Of a DNA stretch of 64,000 bases, positions 35,426-45,627 are shown in pieces. A program made the position numbers and the translations under genes. Under the pieces are notes generated by a model, which worked only from the letters and a program-made list of their open reading frames with translations, had not been told where the DNA came from and did not search any database. Source of the DNA: Adiantum capillus-veneris (Eukaryota > Streptophyta > Polypodiopsida > Polypodiales > Pteridaceae); assembly GCA_014529385.2 (NCBI GenBank), contig CM043952.1, positions 157,393,057 to 157,457,056 on the forward strand, in the 5' to 3' direction. The first letter of the stretch is position 1. Each line of letters starts with the position of its first letter.

Positions 35426-36598
35426 GTAAGATTGTACAGGGTGTGCTAATTAGCATACCTAGTGTGTTAATTAGAATATTGAGTGTGTTAACTGGATATG
35501 CTAATTAGCATATCTTGTATGCTGATTAGCATACAAGATATGCTCATTAGCATAGTGGGTATGCTAATTAGCATACTGAATATGCTAATTAGCATACAAG
35601 ATATGCTCATTAGCATACTGGATATGCTGATTAGCATACAAGATACGCTCATTAGCATACTGGGTATGCTAATTAGCATACATGGTATGCTAATAAGCAT
35701 ATTGAATATGCTAATTAGCATACCCACTATGCTAATTAGCATACCCAATGAGAATCTTGAGTGTGTTAACTGGATATGCTAATTAGCATATCTTGTATGT
35801 TAATTAGCATACCCTGTGCTCAGTGTACAGATTAGAGTAAGTTTGGCATATTAGCATATCTAGTAAGTTAACTACCATATCCAAATGCTAACTAGCAAAC
35901 TGTATATGCTGATTAGCATATTGGGTATGTTGATTAGCATACTGGATATGCTTATTAGCATATTGAATATGCTTATTAGCATACTGGATATGCTAAATAG
36001 CATACTAGGTATGCTAATTAGCATACTAGGAATGCTCATTAGCATATTGGGTATGCTGATTAGCATATTGGGTATGCTTATTAGCATACTGGATATGCTA
36101 AATAGCATACTGGGTATGCTAATTAGCATACTGGGAATACTAAATAGCATACTGGGTATGCTAATTAGCATACTGGGACTGCTAGTAGCTAGCATACAAG
36201 GATTGTCTTTTAGCGTACAGGGTGTGCTTATTAGCATACCCACAATGTTAATTAGAATATCGAGTGTGTTGACTGGATATGCTAATTACCATATCTTGTA
36301 TGTTAATTAGCATACAAGATATGGTAATTAGCATAATTAGCATACTTGTGCTCAGGGTACAGACTAGAGTAAGTTTGTCATAATGGCAAATCTAGTAAGT
36401 AAGCTACCATCTTCAGATCCAAACTAGCATATTGGATATGCTAGCTAGCATACTCAGCAATTCGAATTAGCATACTGGGCTTGTCAGCATAATGAATTCC
36501 AATGTATGCCAGGCCGCACACATAGTCACAACATATCAAACATTTTCTAGCATACATGACATGCTTATATGAGTCTTAATCCACATTTTTTGTTGCAG
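35426..36598 (+). other. Intron filled with minisatellite
   Basis: GTAAGA donor at 35426 and TTTTTTGTTGCAG acceptor ending at 36598. The reading frame is preserved across it. Most of the length is the 21-bp palindromic repeat listed separately. Confidence 0.6.
35444..36490. repeat. 21-bp palindromic minisatellite (TATGCTAATTAGCATA)
   Basis: About forty degenerate copies of a 21-bp unit whose core is the perfect 16-bp palindrome TATGCTAATTAGCATA, with variable CTGGG/CTGGA/CAAGA spacers. Because 21 is a multiple of three, frames stay open on both strands and give false MLISILG-type heptapeptide proteins. Interruptions by single-copy sequence occur near 35820-35880 and 36340-36430. Confidence 0.93.
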
Positions 36599-37167
36599 GC
36601 CTGTGGCAGTCCCTCCGTGATGTGGGCAGTGTGCATGACACGAAGGGCAAGGGAAAGGCTGTAATGGAGGACCTTTCGATCGAGGAGAGTGATGAGCTGG
36701 ATACAGGTGAGAACCCTTCGACGGAGAAGGGTGTTGAGCTGGATGCAAGGAGTGAAGGGGTGGATGAGGGCTCCTAGCAGATGCCAAATGAAATCATGAA
36801 AACAAAGGAGGAAGGCGGTGATGTGAGCAGGAACTCAGAAGATGAAAAAGAAGATGATTTTTTTGTCATGGCTCCTCGTGTGCCTCGTGTGCCAGCGATG
36901 CCTGCTGCAACTGACAAAGCAGAAGCTTCTCAACAGACAATGGCTAGTTGCTCAGGGGAAACTTTGAAGAATGACAACATAGAAGATGAGCAAGAAGTTG
37001 GTGACAATAGCCCTCTCGAGGGTTTTTTGCGTAAAGCTCAGCTGAAAAGAAAAGTTGGCCTTGAAGAGGTACCCAAAGACATCACAGCCTGTGGTTCGGA
37101 CAAGGCTGAAAGCTCCAAAGGTGAAAAGAAAGCCACCAGCTCAAGAGCTTGCAAAAAATTGTGTTGA
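36599..37167 (+). pseudogene. Acidic second exon of the same gene remnant
   Basis: From the splice acceptor the frame reads LWQSLRDVGSVHDTKGKGKA and continues acidic (SIEESDELDTGENP). It meets one TAG at 36775-36777 and then runs open to the stop ending at 37167, with further acidic and Lys-rich stretches (NSEDEKEDDFFVM; LKRKVGLEEVPKDI). I see no fold. It looks like a disordered nuclear protein, but the function is unknown. The single TAG may mark decay. Confidence 0.5.
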
Positions 37168-37384
37168 GACTTATTGCTCCCTACCCAATTGTGCCCTTCA
37201 CTGTATATGCTAGACCATTTTGAAACTCAAATGCGTATTGTAACTGACAAGCATTTTGTTTTCCAATGAAAATGTATTTTTGTGCAATATAAATCTGAGC
37301 AGCAGTTCATTGTAATAGTTCATTATAATTTTTGCGGTTTTTCTTTTTTAAACTTGCTCATTTGCTATCGCGGTTTCCCTGCAG
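37168..37384 (+). other. Probable intron or 3' untranslated spacer
   Basis: T-rich sequence ending in a strong acceptor-like TTTCCCTGCAG at 37384. No clear donor is visible near 37160, so it could equally be a 3' untranslated region followed by a separate gene remnant. Confidence 0.4.
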
Positions 37385-38178
37385 AGTAAGAGAAACAGGC
37401 ATTAATCGTCATGCCTGATGCAACTGCGGCCATGCAATGGCAGAAATTACGGAGATGGCGAGTCCACAAAGCTAGGCAGTTAAGGAGACAGAAAATGGAG
37501 ATTGGAAAACTCCTTGAACGATATTCACAACTTGCCCGTAGTATTATTGAGTGCCCAAGTGGGCCGGTTATTTCTGCTAAATGGTATTCTCTACCAGACC
37601 TAATATGGGTGTCTAAGCGTTAATGTGATGAAAAAAGGGCTCTGGTGCTGGACCTGAACGGTCTTTTGGTGGCAGTGGTAGAGCCTCTCTTTGGTGAAAA
37701 TCCCCCGGCATATGCAGATGAAATTCTGAAATACGATGTAGTTGATAAGCAGGTGTTCTGCGCAAGGACATCCATTTTTTTTTGGACCGGTGCCTGTAGT
37801 TCTTTAATGTGTTTATATGGAGCACAAGCCTCCATAGTAAAGTCATGAGTATTTTCCGTACTGTTTTAGAAGAGCAGGTGCCAAAGATTACTGGGTTTTT
37901 TGCACATGTGCACTGTACAAAGCAATCCTGGCATATCCAGAGAAAACCTGTGTTTATGAAAGACTTATCCTTGTTCTGGAAACACACTCCGGGGTACAAC
38001 GCCCAAAACACACTTATAATCGATAATAGCTTCTACAAAGTGTTTCAGAACCCACCACAAACTTGGCTTGTTGCTCCCAGTCTAGAGCACCAGAGTGCTA
38101 AGCAGGTGGAAAAGTTCCTTATAGAAACTTTGAAGTCCTGGCTTTTTCTTTGGCTGCAAACGGATGATCGGAAAGCAT
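37385..38178 (+). pseudogene. FCP1/HAD-type phosphatase-like pseudogene
   Basis: A basic N-terminus (KLRRWRVHKARQLRRQKME) is followed by a TAA at 37621, then KRALVLDLNGLLV, the first HAD motif of FCP1/NIF-domain phosphatases with Asn in place of the second Asp. A frameshift near 37790-37810 moves the reading to frame 3, which gives FIWSTSLHSKVMSIF and later NTLIIDNSFYKVF and TWLVAPSLEHQSA, typical of the family's C-terminal half. Intact relatives dephosphorylate Ser/Thr in proteins such as the RNA polymerase II tail. This copy is broken and stops where a CACTA-like end begins at 38179. Confidence 0.75.
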
Positions 38179-38360
38179 CACTACAACACTAAATGAAGAT
38201 ATCGACGCGTATATATCGACGTCCATGCTTTTCCACGCGTATATCGACGACATTAGCGGGTGTCGCTATACGCGTCGCAATGTGCGTCGATATACGCGTG
38301 TAAAGGCCTTTATTTGCCACGCGTATATTGCCGTGTATAGCGACGCGTATAGCAACGCAA
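38179..38360 (+). mobile_element. CACTA-like terminus with subterminal ACGCGTAT repeats
   Basis: CACTACAACACTAAATGAAG starts exactly where the phosphatase homology stops. It is followed by many short direct and inverted copies of CGACGCGTAT / ATACGCGTCG up to about 38355. A CACTAC end with dense subterminal repeats is how CACTA (En/Spm) transposon ends look, and a TNP2 transposase lies 4 kb downstream in the same orientation. I did not find the matching right end in the window. Confidence 0.65.
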
Positions 38361-38469
38361 AAAAAATTGGGGGAAAAAACCGAAACCTGCGCGCAGGGGC
38401 CATTTTCGCCTGCTCGAGTCTTGGCCAAAACCTGCTGCGCAGGTATTATGTCCATCTCCACCCTCCCCA

Positions 38470-38473
<4 letters not shown>

Positions 38474-38505
<32 letters not shown>

Positions 38506-38580
38506 CTCTACATCATGTGTGTGTGTGTAGGAAAGAGAGAGAGAGAGAGAGAGAGAGAACGGTGTGTGTGTGTGTGTGTA

Positions 38581-38616
<36 letters not shown>

Positions 38617-38698
38617 GTGTGTGTGTGTGTGTGTGTGTGTGTAGAGGAAAGAGAGAGAGAGAGAGAGAGAGGTGTGTGTATGTGTGTGTGTGTAGGAA

Positions 38699-38732
<34 letters not shown>

Positions 38733-38790
38733 GTGTGTGTGTGTGTGTGTGTGTGTGTAGGTAATCAAAGAGAGAGAGATAGATAGATAG
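38474..38790. repeat. Compound CT / GT / GA / GATA microsatellite
   Basis: A CT run is followed by at least four alternations of GTGTGT blocks with GA runs, separated by TAGGAAAGAG or TAGAGGAAAGAG, then GATA steps. The repeating GT block plus GA block makes it a higher-order array. Frames in it are low-complexity artefacts. Confidence 0.95.
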
Positions 38791-38843
38791 TTCTATTATC
38801 GTCCTGGGAGGTCAAATATGACCTATGGGACCAAATGAACATG
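38791..38843 (-). other. LINE 3' untranslated end
   Basis: Short segment between the RT stop codon and the GATA/GA microsatellite. Its word GACCTATGGGACC recurs in modified form at 41070-41085, suggesting a shared LINE 3' end. Confidence 0.5.
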
Positions 38844-40901
38844 TCACGTGGTGTGAGAGGAGTTCATAAGTGACTCTCGATGCTCAAAAATGACTGAAAT
38901 GAGCGTCGCAATAGAGAGTCCACATCGTGGTTGGGAGAGGAAGGTATGTAGGGAGAGATCATGACTGAATATATGGGGAAAAGAGGACCTAATGTGGTCA
39001 AAAGCTGAGCACTCAAGTAGTGTGTGGTACTCACTCTCTCGCACTTGACAAGGGCATAAGGTGCAAAGTCGATGACACTCCTCGCCAGTGCCCCAACGTC
39101 CTGTCTCGCAGCGTAGAGAATGGGAGCTAAGACGAATGGAGGCAATGGTGCGGATCGCACTCAACGAGATGGGCTCAAGGATGTAGGAATGGGTTCGATT
39201 ACCTCGTTCCGAGAAGAAGAGAGATTTGTAGTTTGGGGCAACGTGTGTGGTGTAATGGCTGAAGCGAGAACCTCCAGATTTCTCCCAAGCCGTGATACAT
39301 TGGCGTTGTAAGAAGGCCTCATTAACTTGGGAGTCGATTGAAGCATCCTTGACCAAGTGACATGCATCCCATCTTCCAAACCATTTCTTGATATCAAGCA
39401 TCCACCCCGAACTTAGTATTTTGCTCTTGCATGTCTTTTGAACCATTTGACTTGCTTCATATGCGATTCTAGGAAGTCGATGCAAAGGGCTACGTTGTGT
39501 CTTACGCATGTACTCCACAACCCTTTGCATGCCCAAGACCTCAATGGGAAGCAATCCGGACTCAAGAAGTAAGAGCATGTAGGGTGTTTGTGTCTTGACT
39601 TGGAGAAAGTTGGTGAGAAAACGCTTTTGGACATTCTCAAACTCTTTCCAAGTAGACTTCCCGATGCTTCCACCCCACACCTCCACTCCATAAAGAAGCA
39701 CTGGTGTCACCAATGTGTCAAAGAGGTACTTTTTGAGAGCCCAACACTTGATCTCTCCTGCATTGCACATGTTCTCAAATGCATAATAGGCCCTCTTTCC
39801 GGTTTCCAAGCGACGCATTGCACAATCCTTCCATTTATGATTGGATGGAACCTCAAGGCCAAGGTACTTGAAGTGATCTACCACTTCAAGTTTCTCATTG
39901 TTATATACAATGCATGGATTTTCATCATTGAGGGTCTTTACAAGCATAACCTTGGTTTTGGATCCATTCACGATCAGCCCGCTATGTAGGCAAAAGCGTT
40001 CCAAGACACTCATAAGCCCTTGTGCATCTTCTAAGGTATGTGCCAAGAGCACTACATCATCGGCATAAAGCAAAAGCATGATCACCGCATTTCCAATCTT
40101 AACCTCTTCTATACCTTCTTGCTGCATAAACTCAAGAACCATGCATTCCAATTCATCAATGAGTAGCCCAAAGAGGGTTGGGGAAAGTGGGCATCCTTGT
40201 TTGACACCAATAGTGCTTGCAAAAAATTCTGAAATTCCATCTCCCATACGTAATCGACATATCACTTTTTGGTAGATGCGAAAGACTGCATGCATAAATT
40301 CTCTCGGCACTTGAAGGCTTTGCATACGTCTCCAAAGATTTCCTCGCGGTACCATGTCAAAAGCTTTCTTGAAATCCACAAAGCAACAATACAACTTTTT
40401 TCCTTTCAATCGAGACGCTTCCATAAGAACTCGAAGAGTGACAAGGTGATCAATAGTGCTATGATGCTTTCGAAAACCTGCTTGGCCAAGTGCACATTTG
40501 CCATTCTTTTCAGCCCATTCACTTATCTTCATCTCCATGATACATCCAAATAACTTTGCCATTAAAGAACCAACCATTATAGTGCGATAGTTGTTCACAT
40601 TGTTGACATCTCCTCCTTTGTGCAAAGGTTTGATCCAATTTGCACTCCAATCATGAGGCATGCCATACTGAAGTGCAAGGTTAAACATATCGCATATCCA
40701 ATATCGTGTTTTCTTGCTTGTCCATTTAATCATTTCAGCCTTGACACCTTGAAGGTCACCTGCCTTGCGAGTAGCAAGTTTCTCAAGCGCGCGGCATACA
40801 TCTTCAATGGTAAAGAAAGGAGACATAAACGGAAGGGAGCTACAACACTCCATCTTATCAACATTGGGTTTCTCATAGAGATTCTTACAATGCATATACA
40901 T
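38844..40901 (-). CDS. Non-LTR (LINE) reverse transcriptase, 5'-truncated
   Basis: An uninterrupted 685-codon frame from the ATG at 40899-40901. RT motifs in order: catalytic Asp in CCFVDFKKAFD (about residue 176), GVKQGCPLSPTLFGLLIDEL (about 232-251) and YADD (279-282). A C-terminal Cys/His cluster (CTLCPCQ...ESEYHTLLEC, about 613-632) resembles the terminal zinc motif of plant LINE ORF2 proteins. Such enzymes copy element RNA at nicked chromosomal DNA. The AP-endonuclease domain expected N-terminal to the RT is absent; the frame begins straight after a GA microsatellite. So this is a truncated insertion or an unusual endonuclease-less RT. The frame is open over its whole length, so the insertion is probably recent. 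Confidence 0.9.
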   Translation of the reverse strand: MYMHCKNLYEKPNVDKMECCSSLPFMSPFFTIEDVCRALEKLATRKAGDLQGVKAEMIKWTSKKTRYWICDMFNLALQYGMPHDWSANWIKPLHKGGDVNNVNNYRTIMVGSLMAKLFGCIMEMKISEWAEKNGKCALGQAGFRKHHSTIDHLVTLRVLMEASRLKGKKLYCCFVDFKKAFDMVPRGNLWRRMQSLQVPREFMHAVFRIYQKVICRLRMGDGISEFFASTIGVKQGCPLSPTLFGLLIDELECMVLEFMQQEGIEEVKIGNAVIMLLLYADDVVLLAHTLEDAQGLMSVLERFCLHSGLIVNGSKTKVMLVKTLNDENPCIVYNNEKLEVVDHFKYLGLEVPSNHKWKDCAMRRLETGKRAYYAFENMCNAGEIKCWALKKYLFDTLVTPVLLYGVEVWGGSIGKSTWKEFENVQKRFLTNFLQVKTQTPYMLLLLESGLLPIEVLGMQRVVEYMRKTQRSPLHRLPRIAYEASQMVQKTCKSKILSSGWMLDIKKWFGRWDACHLVKDASIDSQVNEAFLQRQCITAWEKSGGSRFSHYTTHVAPNYKSLFFSERGNRTHSYILEPISLSAIRTIASIRLSSHSLRCETGRWGTGEECHRLCTLCPCQVRESEYHTLLECSAFDHIRSSFPHIFSHDLSLHTFLSQPRCGLSIATLISVIFEHRESLMNSSHTT

Positions 40902-40902
40902 A

Positions 40903-40904
<2 letters not shown>

Positions 40905-40953
<49 letters not shown>
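40905..40953. repeat. (GA)n microsatellite at the LINE 5' edge
   Basis: About 24 GA units directly against the truncated LINE start. Confidence 0.95.
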
Positions 40954-40956
<3 letters not shown>

Positions 40957-41360
40957 AATGTATGCTTAGAAAATTAAAATTAAAAAAAAAAAAAATTAAA
41001 GAGAGAAATGAAATGAAATGTTATATTAACGTCTTCGAAAGGCCAAAGTGACCTATGAGACATGAGACAAGAAAGTTACAATGTGATGGATCTGATACAA
41101 AGTCAGAGTAAGAAGATGACAAAATAAAATATTATGGAATCTTAAACTGCTGGGTGTGGACTAAACGGCTAAACGAGCTAGTTGGGATAGGTAGATCTCC
41201 TCCATGGTCAGTACTCTGACCGGGCGTTGTGCATGTGGAGACAAAGTGACCTAGCTAGATCCTCTGATGTAGCCTTTGTCGATGTTGTGTAGTCCTCCGC
41301 AGTCGTGGGCGTCTAGATCTCCCTAGATCAGTTGCTCGTTCGATCATTAGAGAGATACGG

Positions 41361-41361
<1 letters not shown>
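40954..41361 (-). other. Unassigned sequence, possible second LINE 3' end
   Basis: 41030-41085 resembles the LINE 3' end at 38795-38835 over some 45 bases (GTCTTCGAAAGGCCAAAGTG, then GACCTATGAGAC). It also borders an A-rich/GA-rich tract on its left. The remainder to 41361 has no recognisable gene. Confidence 0.4.
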
Positions 41362-41435
<74 letters not shown>

Positions 41436-41538
41436 TAGAGAGAGAGAGAGAGAGATAGGGAAGTGGAGCTCCAGGAGTTATGGCAGAGAAATAGGAAAAT
41501 AGGGAAATAGAGAGAGAAAGAGAGATAGTGAGAGCGAG

Positions 41539-41603
<65 letters not shown>

Positions 41604-41616
41604 TAGCGAGAGCGAG

Positions 41617-41693
<77 letters not shown>

Positions 41694-41745
41694 TAGCGAG
41701 AGCAAGAGCGAGATCGAGAGAGAAAGAACGAGAGATAGGGTACGT
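41362..41745. repeat. Higher-order GA array
   Basis: Long GA runs are punctuated by a repeated AGATAGCGAGAGCGAGATCG block (about 41525, 41605 and 41692) and a unique 60-bp insert at 41457-41512. The spacer recurs at intervals of about 80-90 bp, so the array grew as blocks, not only by slippage. Confidence 0.93.
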
Positions 41746-41966
41746 AGACAGAGAAGAAACTATGGAACTAAAAGAGGCAAAGGGGTTTTGCCTGCTACAT
41801 GCATTGCCATGTACACCTGGGAGTGCACGCATGTGTCTACCCATATAGGATTTGACCAATAAAGACAAGATTTTGACACGGTGGTCCTGATCTCCGTACA
41901 CCTCTGGACCGAGGTGTATGGAGATTGGGCAAGACTAGAGAATGCGAGGTAGTTTACATTGTGAGG

Positions 41967-42004
<38 letters not shown>

Positions 42005-42025
42005 CAACATTCATAATCATTGTAG
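41746..42025. other. Spacer with (TA)n tract
   Basis: No gene. A TA run of about 14 units lies at 41971-41999, shortly before the transposase start. Confidence 0.7.
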
Positions 42026-42211
42026 ATGGCAACGTCATCAACTAACATGGAGGAACAGATTGCATGCTCGTGCACGCTCTGCAAGTATCAAATCCTGCGC
42101 AAGTGTAGGATATGTAATGAGCATGTGCACAAGTACAGAGATTTTCTAGAGAAACCGTACAAAATCTGCGATACGACTCCTACAGAACGGGCATTGATTT
42201 CCGCGACATAG
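42026..42211 (+). pseudogene. Transposase-associated zinc-like N-terminus
   Basis: A 61-codon frame begins MATSSTNMEEQIACSCTLCK and holds a C-x-C-x2-C ... C-x2-C-x3-H cluster. This resembles the transposase-associated domain at the N-terminus of plant TNP2 proteins. The following exon is in another frame, so an intron or frameshift lies near 42190-42240. Confidence 0.55.
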
Positions 42212-42536
42212 CACCTACATCTGAGAGAGAGAGAAAAAAGATTATGCGTGAAGGTCCGACCAATATAGAGCCACGGATGGAAGCAGAAAAGGGCTTACAG
42301 ACAGAAGACGACGACATGGAGGAGATGCTGGATGCCTTCTTCCAGACAAGCGAGGAGAACGCGAACAAAGCAGCACCAGAAGCCGTAAGCCTATCTCCTG
42401 AAGACATGTTGAGGAAGTTGGCACGTCAACCAATCTATGAAGGCGCCAAAATATCTGTGCTTCGTACTTGTCTGGCGTTTTTTAATCTTCAGTCAGTGTA
42501 CGGGTGGTCAGATGCAAGCGTCACTGATTTGTTTAG

Positions 42537-42617
42537 GTACGTAATTTACAAAAGAGATTTTCCGATTGCAACGATGATATGCTCAGAGAGATTTTTAATT
42601 TAATGTGTCTTAAGCAG
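42537..42617 (+). other. Transposase intron 1
   Basis: GTACGT donor and TTAAGCAG acceptor. The frame and TNP2 similarity continue across it. Confidence 0.75.
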
Positions 42618-43357
42618 GTTATTGCGGGAGCAACTTCTCCCGGTTGGCAATGAAATGCCCCCCTCCAGGCCAAACGCAAAGCAACTTCTGACCTCAGTTG
42701 TCTTGGACTACAACAAGATTCGTGCATGTCCAAATGATTGAATTCTTTTTCGCAATGAATTTGCAGATTGTCTGTCGTGTCCTAACTGCGGATCAATGCG
42801 CTACAAACAAGATGCAGTTGGCGAGATAGTGCCAGCTAAAGTGTTGCGGAATTTCCCTATTATTCCTAGGATAAAAAACATGTTTCGTTGTGGTTCCATT
42901 GCAAAGTTGATGCGGTGGCATTCTACGAATAGATCCACTGACGCAACATTTAGGGTGCCCGCTGATTCGAAGACTTGGAGGCACATTGAAGATACCTGGC
43001 CACATTTTAAGAATGAACCACACAATTTGTGTTTGGGCATGGCAATGGATGGAGTCAATCCATTTGGCTTGAGAAGCTCGTCATGGAGCACTTGGCCTGT
43101 GTGCCTTATCAATTACAACCTCCCGCCGTGGCTTGCTATCAAGAAGGATCATTTGATTTTAAGCTTGATTGTACCTAGTAAGTTCAAGGCAAAAAACATG
43201 AATGTTTATCTAGCTCCACTAGTTGACGAGCTCCAGGAGTTATGGCATGGGATCGACATAGCAGATGCGGTTGAACCAGTAGGACAACAGCATGCAAGGA
43301 TCCATGGACTTCTTATGTGGACTATGCATGATTGGCCAGGATACGGAGAAGCTTCTG

Positions 43358-43436
43358 GTAATGGTTATTGATTTACAAAAATCTTGCTATTCCCAAGCCC
43401 TTTGCCTTGGCCTGATTCATGCTTTGATATATGCAG
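43358..43436 (+). other. Transposase intron 2
   Basis: GTAATG donor and ATATGCAG acceptor. It splits the conserved YGEASG / LTTSGYNACPICG stretch and keeps the frame. Confidence 0.85.
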
Positions 43437-45627
43437 GACTAACAACTTCGGGATACAATGCATGTCCAATTTGCGGGCAGTCTTTGGATGTGCACTATTC
43501 TACCTCTCTTCGAAAGACAATTTATCAAGGCCACCACCGTTATCTTCCAGATGGTCATCACTTGCGCGAAGGCCAGCTTGGTCGCGTCGAATGTCGTCCT
43601 ATGCATGTACAAGAGTGGCGTCGCCGATGGGAGCAACATGAGGGGCAACCTGTTCCAGGAATGAAACGTTTGTCCATTCTCCATACGTTGCCGTACTGGG
43701 GTGATCTACTAATTAACCATTTGCTGGATCCAATGCATATATTCAAGAATGTGGGAGAGCTCCTCTGGAAGACAATCATGGGAATGAAAGACAATCGAGC
43801 TTCACAAGATAATTTGCAGTCGGTTGGAAAGATGCCAGAGCTGTGGCCTTTCACCAATGCAGCTGGTCAGACAAAACTTCCAAGAGCGCCATGGGTATTG
43901 CTAAAAAACGAAGAGCGACAAGTGAAAAAGGCGATTTCAAAGTTCAGGACGCCAACAGGATATATGCGATGTCTCAAGACAGCATTCACCCGTGACGGTC
44001 AACTGTCAGGGTTGAAATCGCATGACTGGCATAAGTTCTTGCAATTCATTCTTCCAATTGTGATCAAGGGGTGTTTAACGGAGGAAATGCCGACCTGCAT
44101 ATACAAGATTTCACAGCTAGTGCGGTGGATCTCTTCCAAGGAGATACGGGAGGAATCTATTGCAGTCGCAAGGGCTAACTCCATTGAGGAAGTTTGCATG
44201 ATTGAGAAGTATCTACCCAAGAGGTGCCTAACTATCCAAATGCACTTGCTCGTCCATGTAGTAGATGAGGTTGCAGTGGCAAGTACAGTCCACAGCCGTT
44301 AGATGTTCTTTCTATAGCGGTTCATGAAAACACTTAAGGGTTTTGTTCGCCAAAAAGTGTGTCCAGAGGGGAGCATGGCAGAAGGATGGCTGGTGCAAGA
44401 GTCTCTTGTATTGACGACCGAATTTCTATCCGTTTTTGACCCAGAAATGCCTCGACTGTGGAGCGATGAGGAGGATGCAAGACTGGTAGGAGAGGAGCCG
44501 CAAGGGCAAGGGGTGCCGAAGAAAATGAACCTGGCCATGCGAGAAAAGATCATGAATTTCTGTATACTAAACTCAGCGCCGATGCAAAAATGGCTTGAAA
44601 GGTATGAAGAAGAGGCAGAGAGACGCAATCTAGAGCGACAAGATTTCAAGCGAAGTCGAACGACTAGAGGCTTACCCTTGCCAGACTATCTCGCTCCTCT
44701 ACATGAATTCCCTACAATGGCATGGTTGGACAAGACAGTGAGAGCAGCTCGACAGATCGGAGAACCCATATCTCTAGAAGAGGAAGAGCTGGCTATTGGA
44801 TGTCACTGGAAGTATCATACATACATGGCACTGTGGTCGCATGGAAAGCATTTCAGAACACAACAAATTGACAGCAGAAGAAACACGTTTGACAGTGGGG
44901 TAATGGTTAGTTTCATGCAAAAGAGCAGGGCCAGTGCTAGAGACACGAATGACAGCACTAGCAACCTAGATTACTGTGGTCTGGTGTCAGATATCCTGAA
45001 AGTAAGCTTCAGGCGGTTTGAGATGTTTTTGTTGGATGTGAAATGGTTCAAGGTGATTACTTCTGGTCGCAATGCAACGGTACGTAGAGATGGAAACAAA
45101 CTTGTGCAAATAGATTCTACAAAGATTTGGACAGATGCGAGCGACACATTTTCTCTCCCCGAACATTGCGAGCAAGTGGTCTTTGTACCGGACCCTTGAG
45201 AGCGACAATGGTGGTTTGTGGTTCAGGTTGCTCCAAGAAATAAACAAGTATTTTAAGGGCAAGATCTCCTAGAGGAAAGTCAGTTAGACGACGTCCATAC
45301 TACTGTGACATTAGATGAGATGGACGAAGGTATGGAAGAGGAAGCTGACAGATATACGAGGGACGACGCAGACGAGCCAGAATTGACACTTGTAGATGAA
45401 GATGCAATGGATGAAGACAATCTGCCAGAACGAGTTGTGGTAGAGTTATGTTTGCAATTAGAGATAGACGATGATACGGTGCAAGATCTTATCGATGATG
45501 CCTCACTCGTCTAGGCCTAGGCCTGTAAGTGTTTGTGTGAAGACTTTGATTTAAAGTTAAGCTTAAAGTTAATTTAAACAACTGTGTTCTGATGCTTTAT
45601 TTTACTTTCTTTGTGCAGGACTTTAGT

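Larger units (their letters stand above)
42244..45514 (+). pseudogene. CACTA TNP2-type transposase
   Basis: Exons 42244-42536, 42618-43357 and 43437-45514 join in frame at GT-AG junctions. Recognised segments: CPNCGSMRYK; LRNFPIIPRIKNMFRCGSI; LGMAMDGVNPFG; STWPVCLINYNLPPWLA; WTMHDWPGYGEASG across the second intron; DPMHIFKNVGELLWKTIMG; FMKTLKGFVRQ; and a DUF4216-like end (DYCGLVSDILKVSFRRFEMF). The product would cut and paste CACTA ends. It is broken by in-frame stops at 42739-42741, 44300-44302, 44315-44317, 45197-45199 and 45254-45256. The tail (45305-45514) is very acidic. Five stops in otherwise readable sequence indicate recent decay. Confidence 0.92.

Noticed and set aside
35498-36310. 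Long MLISILG-type repeat proteins on both strands
   Set aside because: They follow from a 21-bp palindromic minisatellite whose period is a multiple of three; the same peptide appears on both strands and lies in a likely intron.
35444-36490. CRISPR-like array
   Set aside because: Spacers are 5-6 bp and repetitive, the repeats are degenerate, and the context is a plant nuclear genome; it is a minisatellite.
41347-41901. 184-codon Ser/Leu-rich frame over the GA array
   Set aside because: Pure microsatellite artefact.
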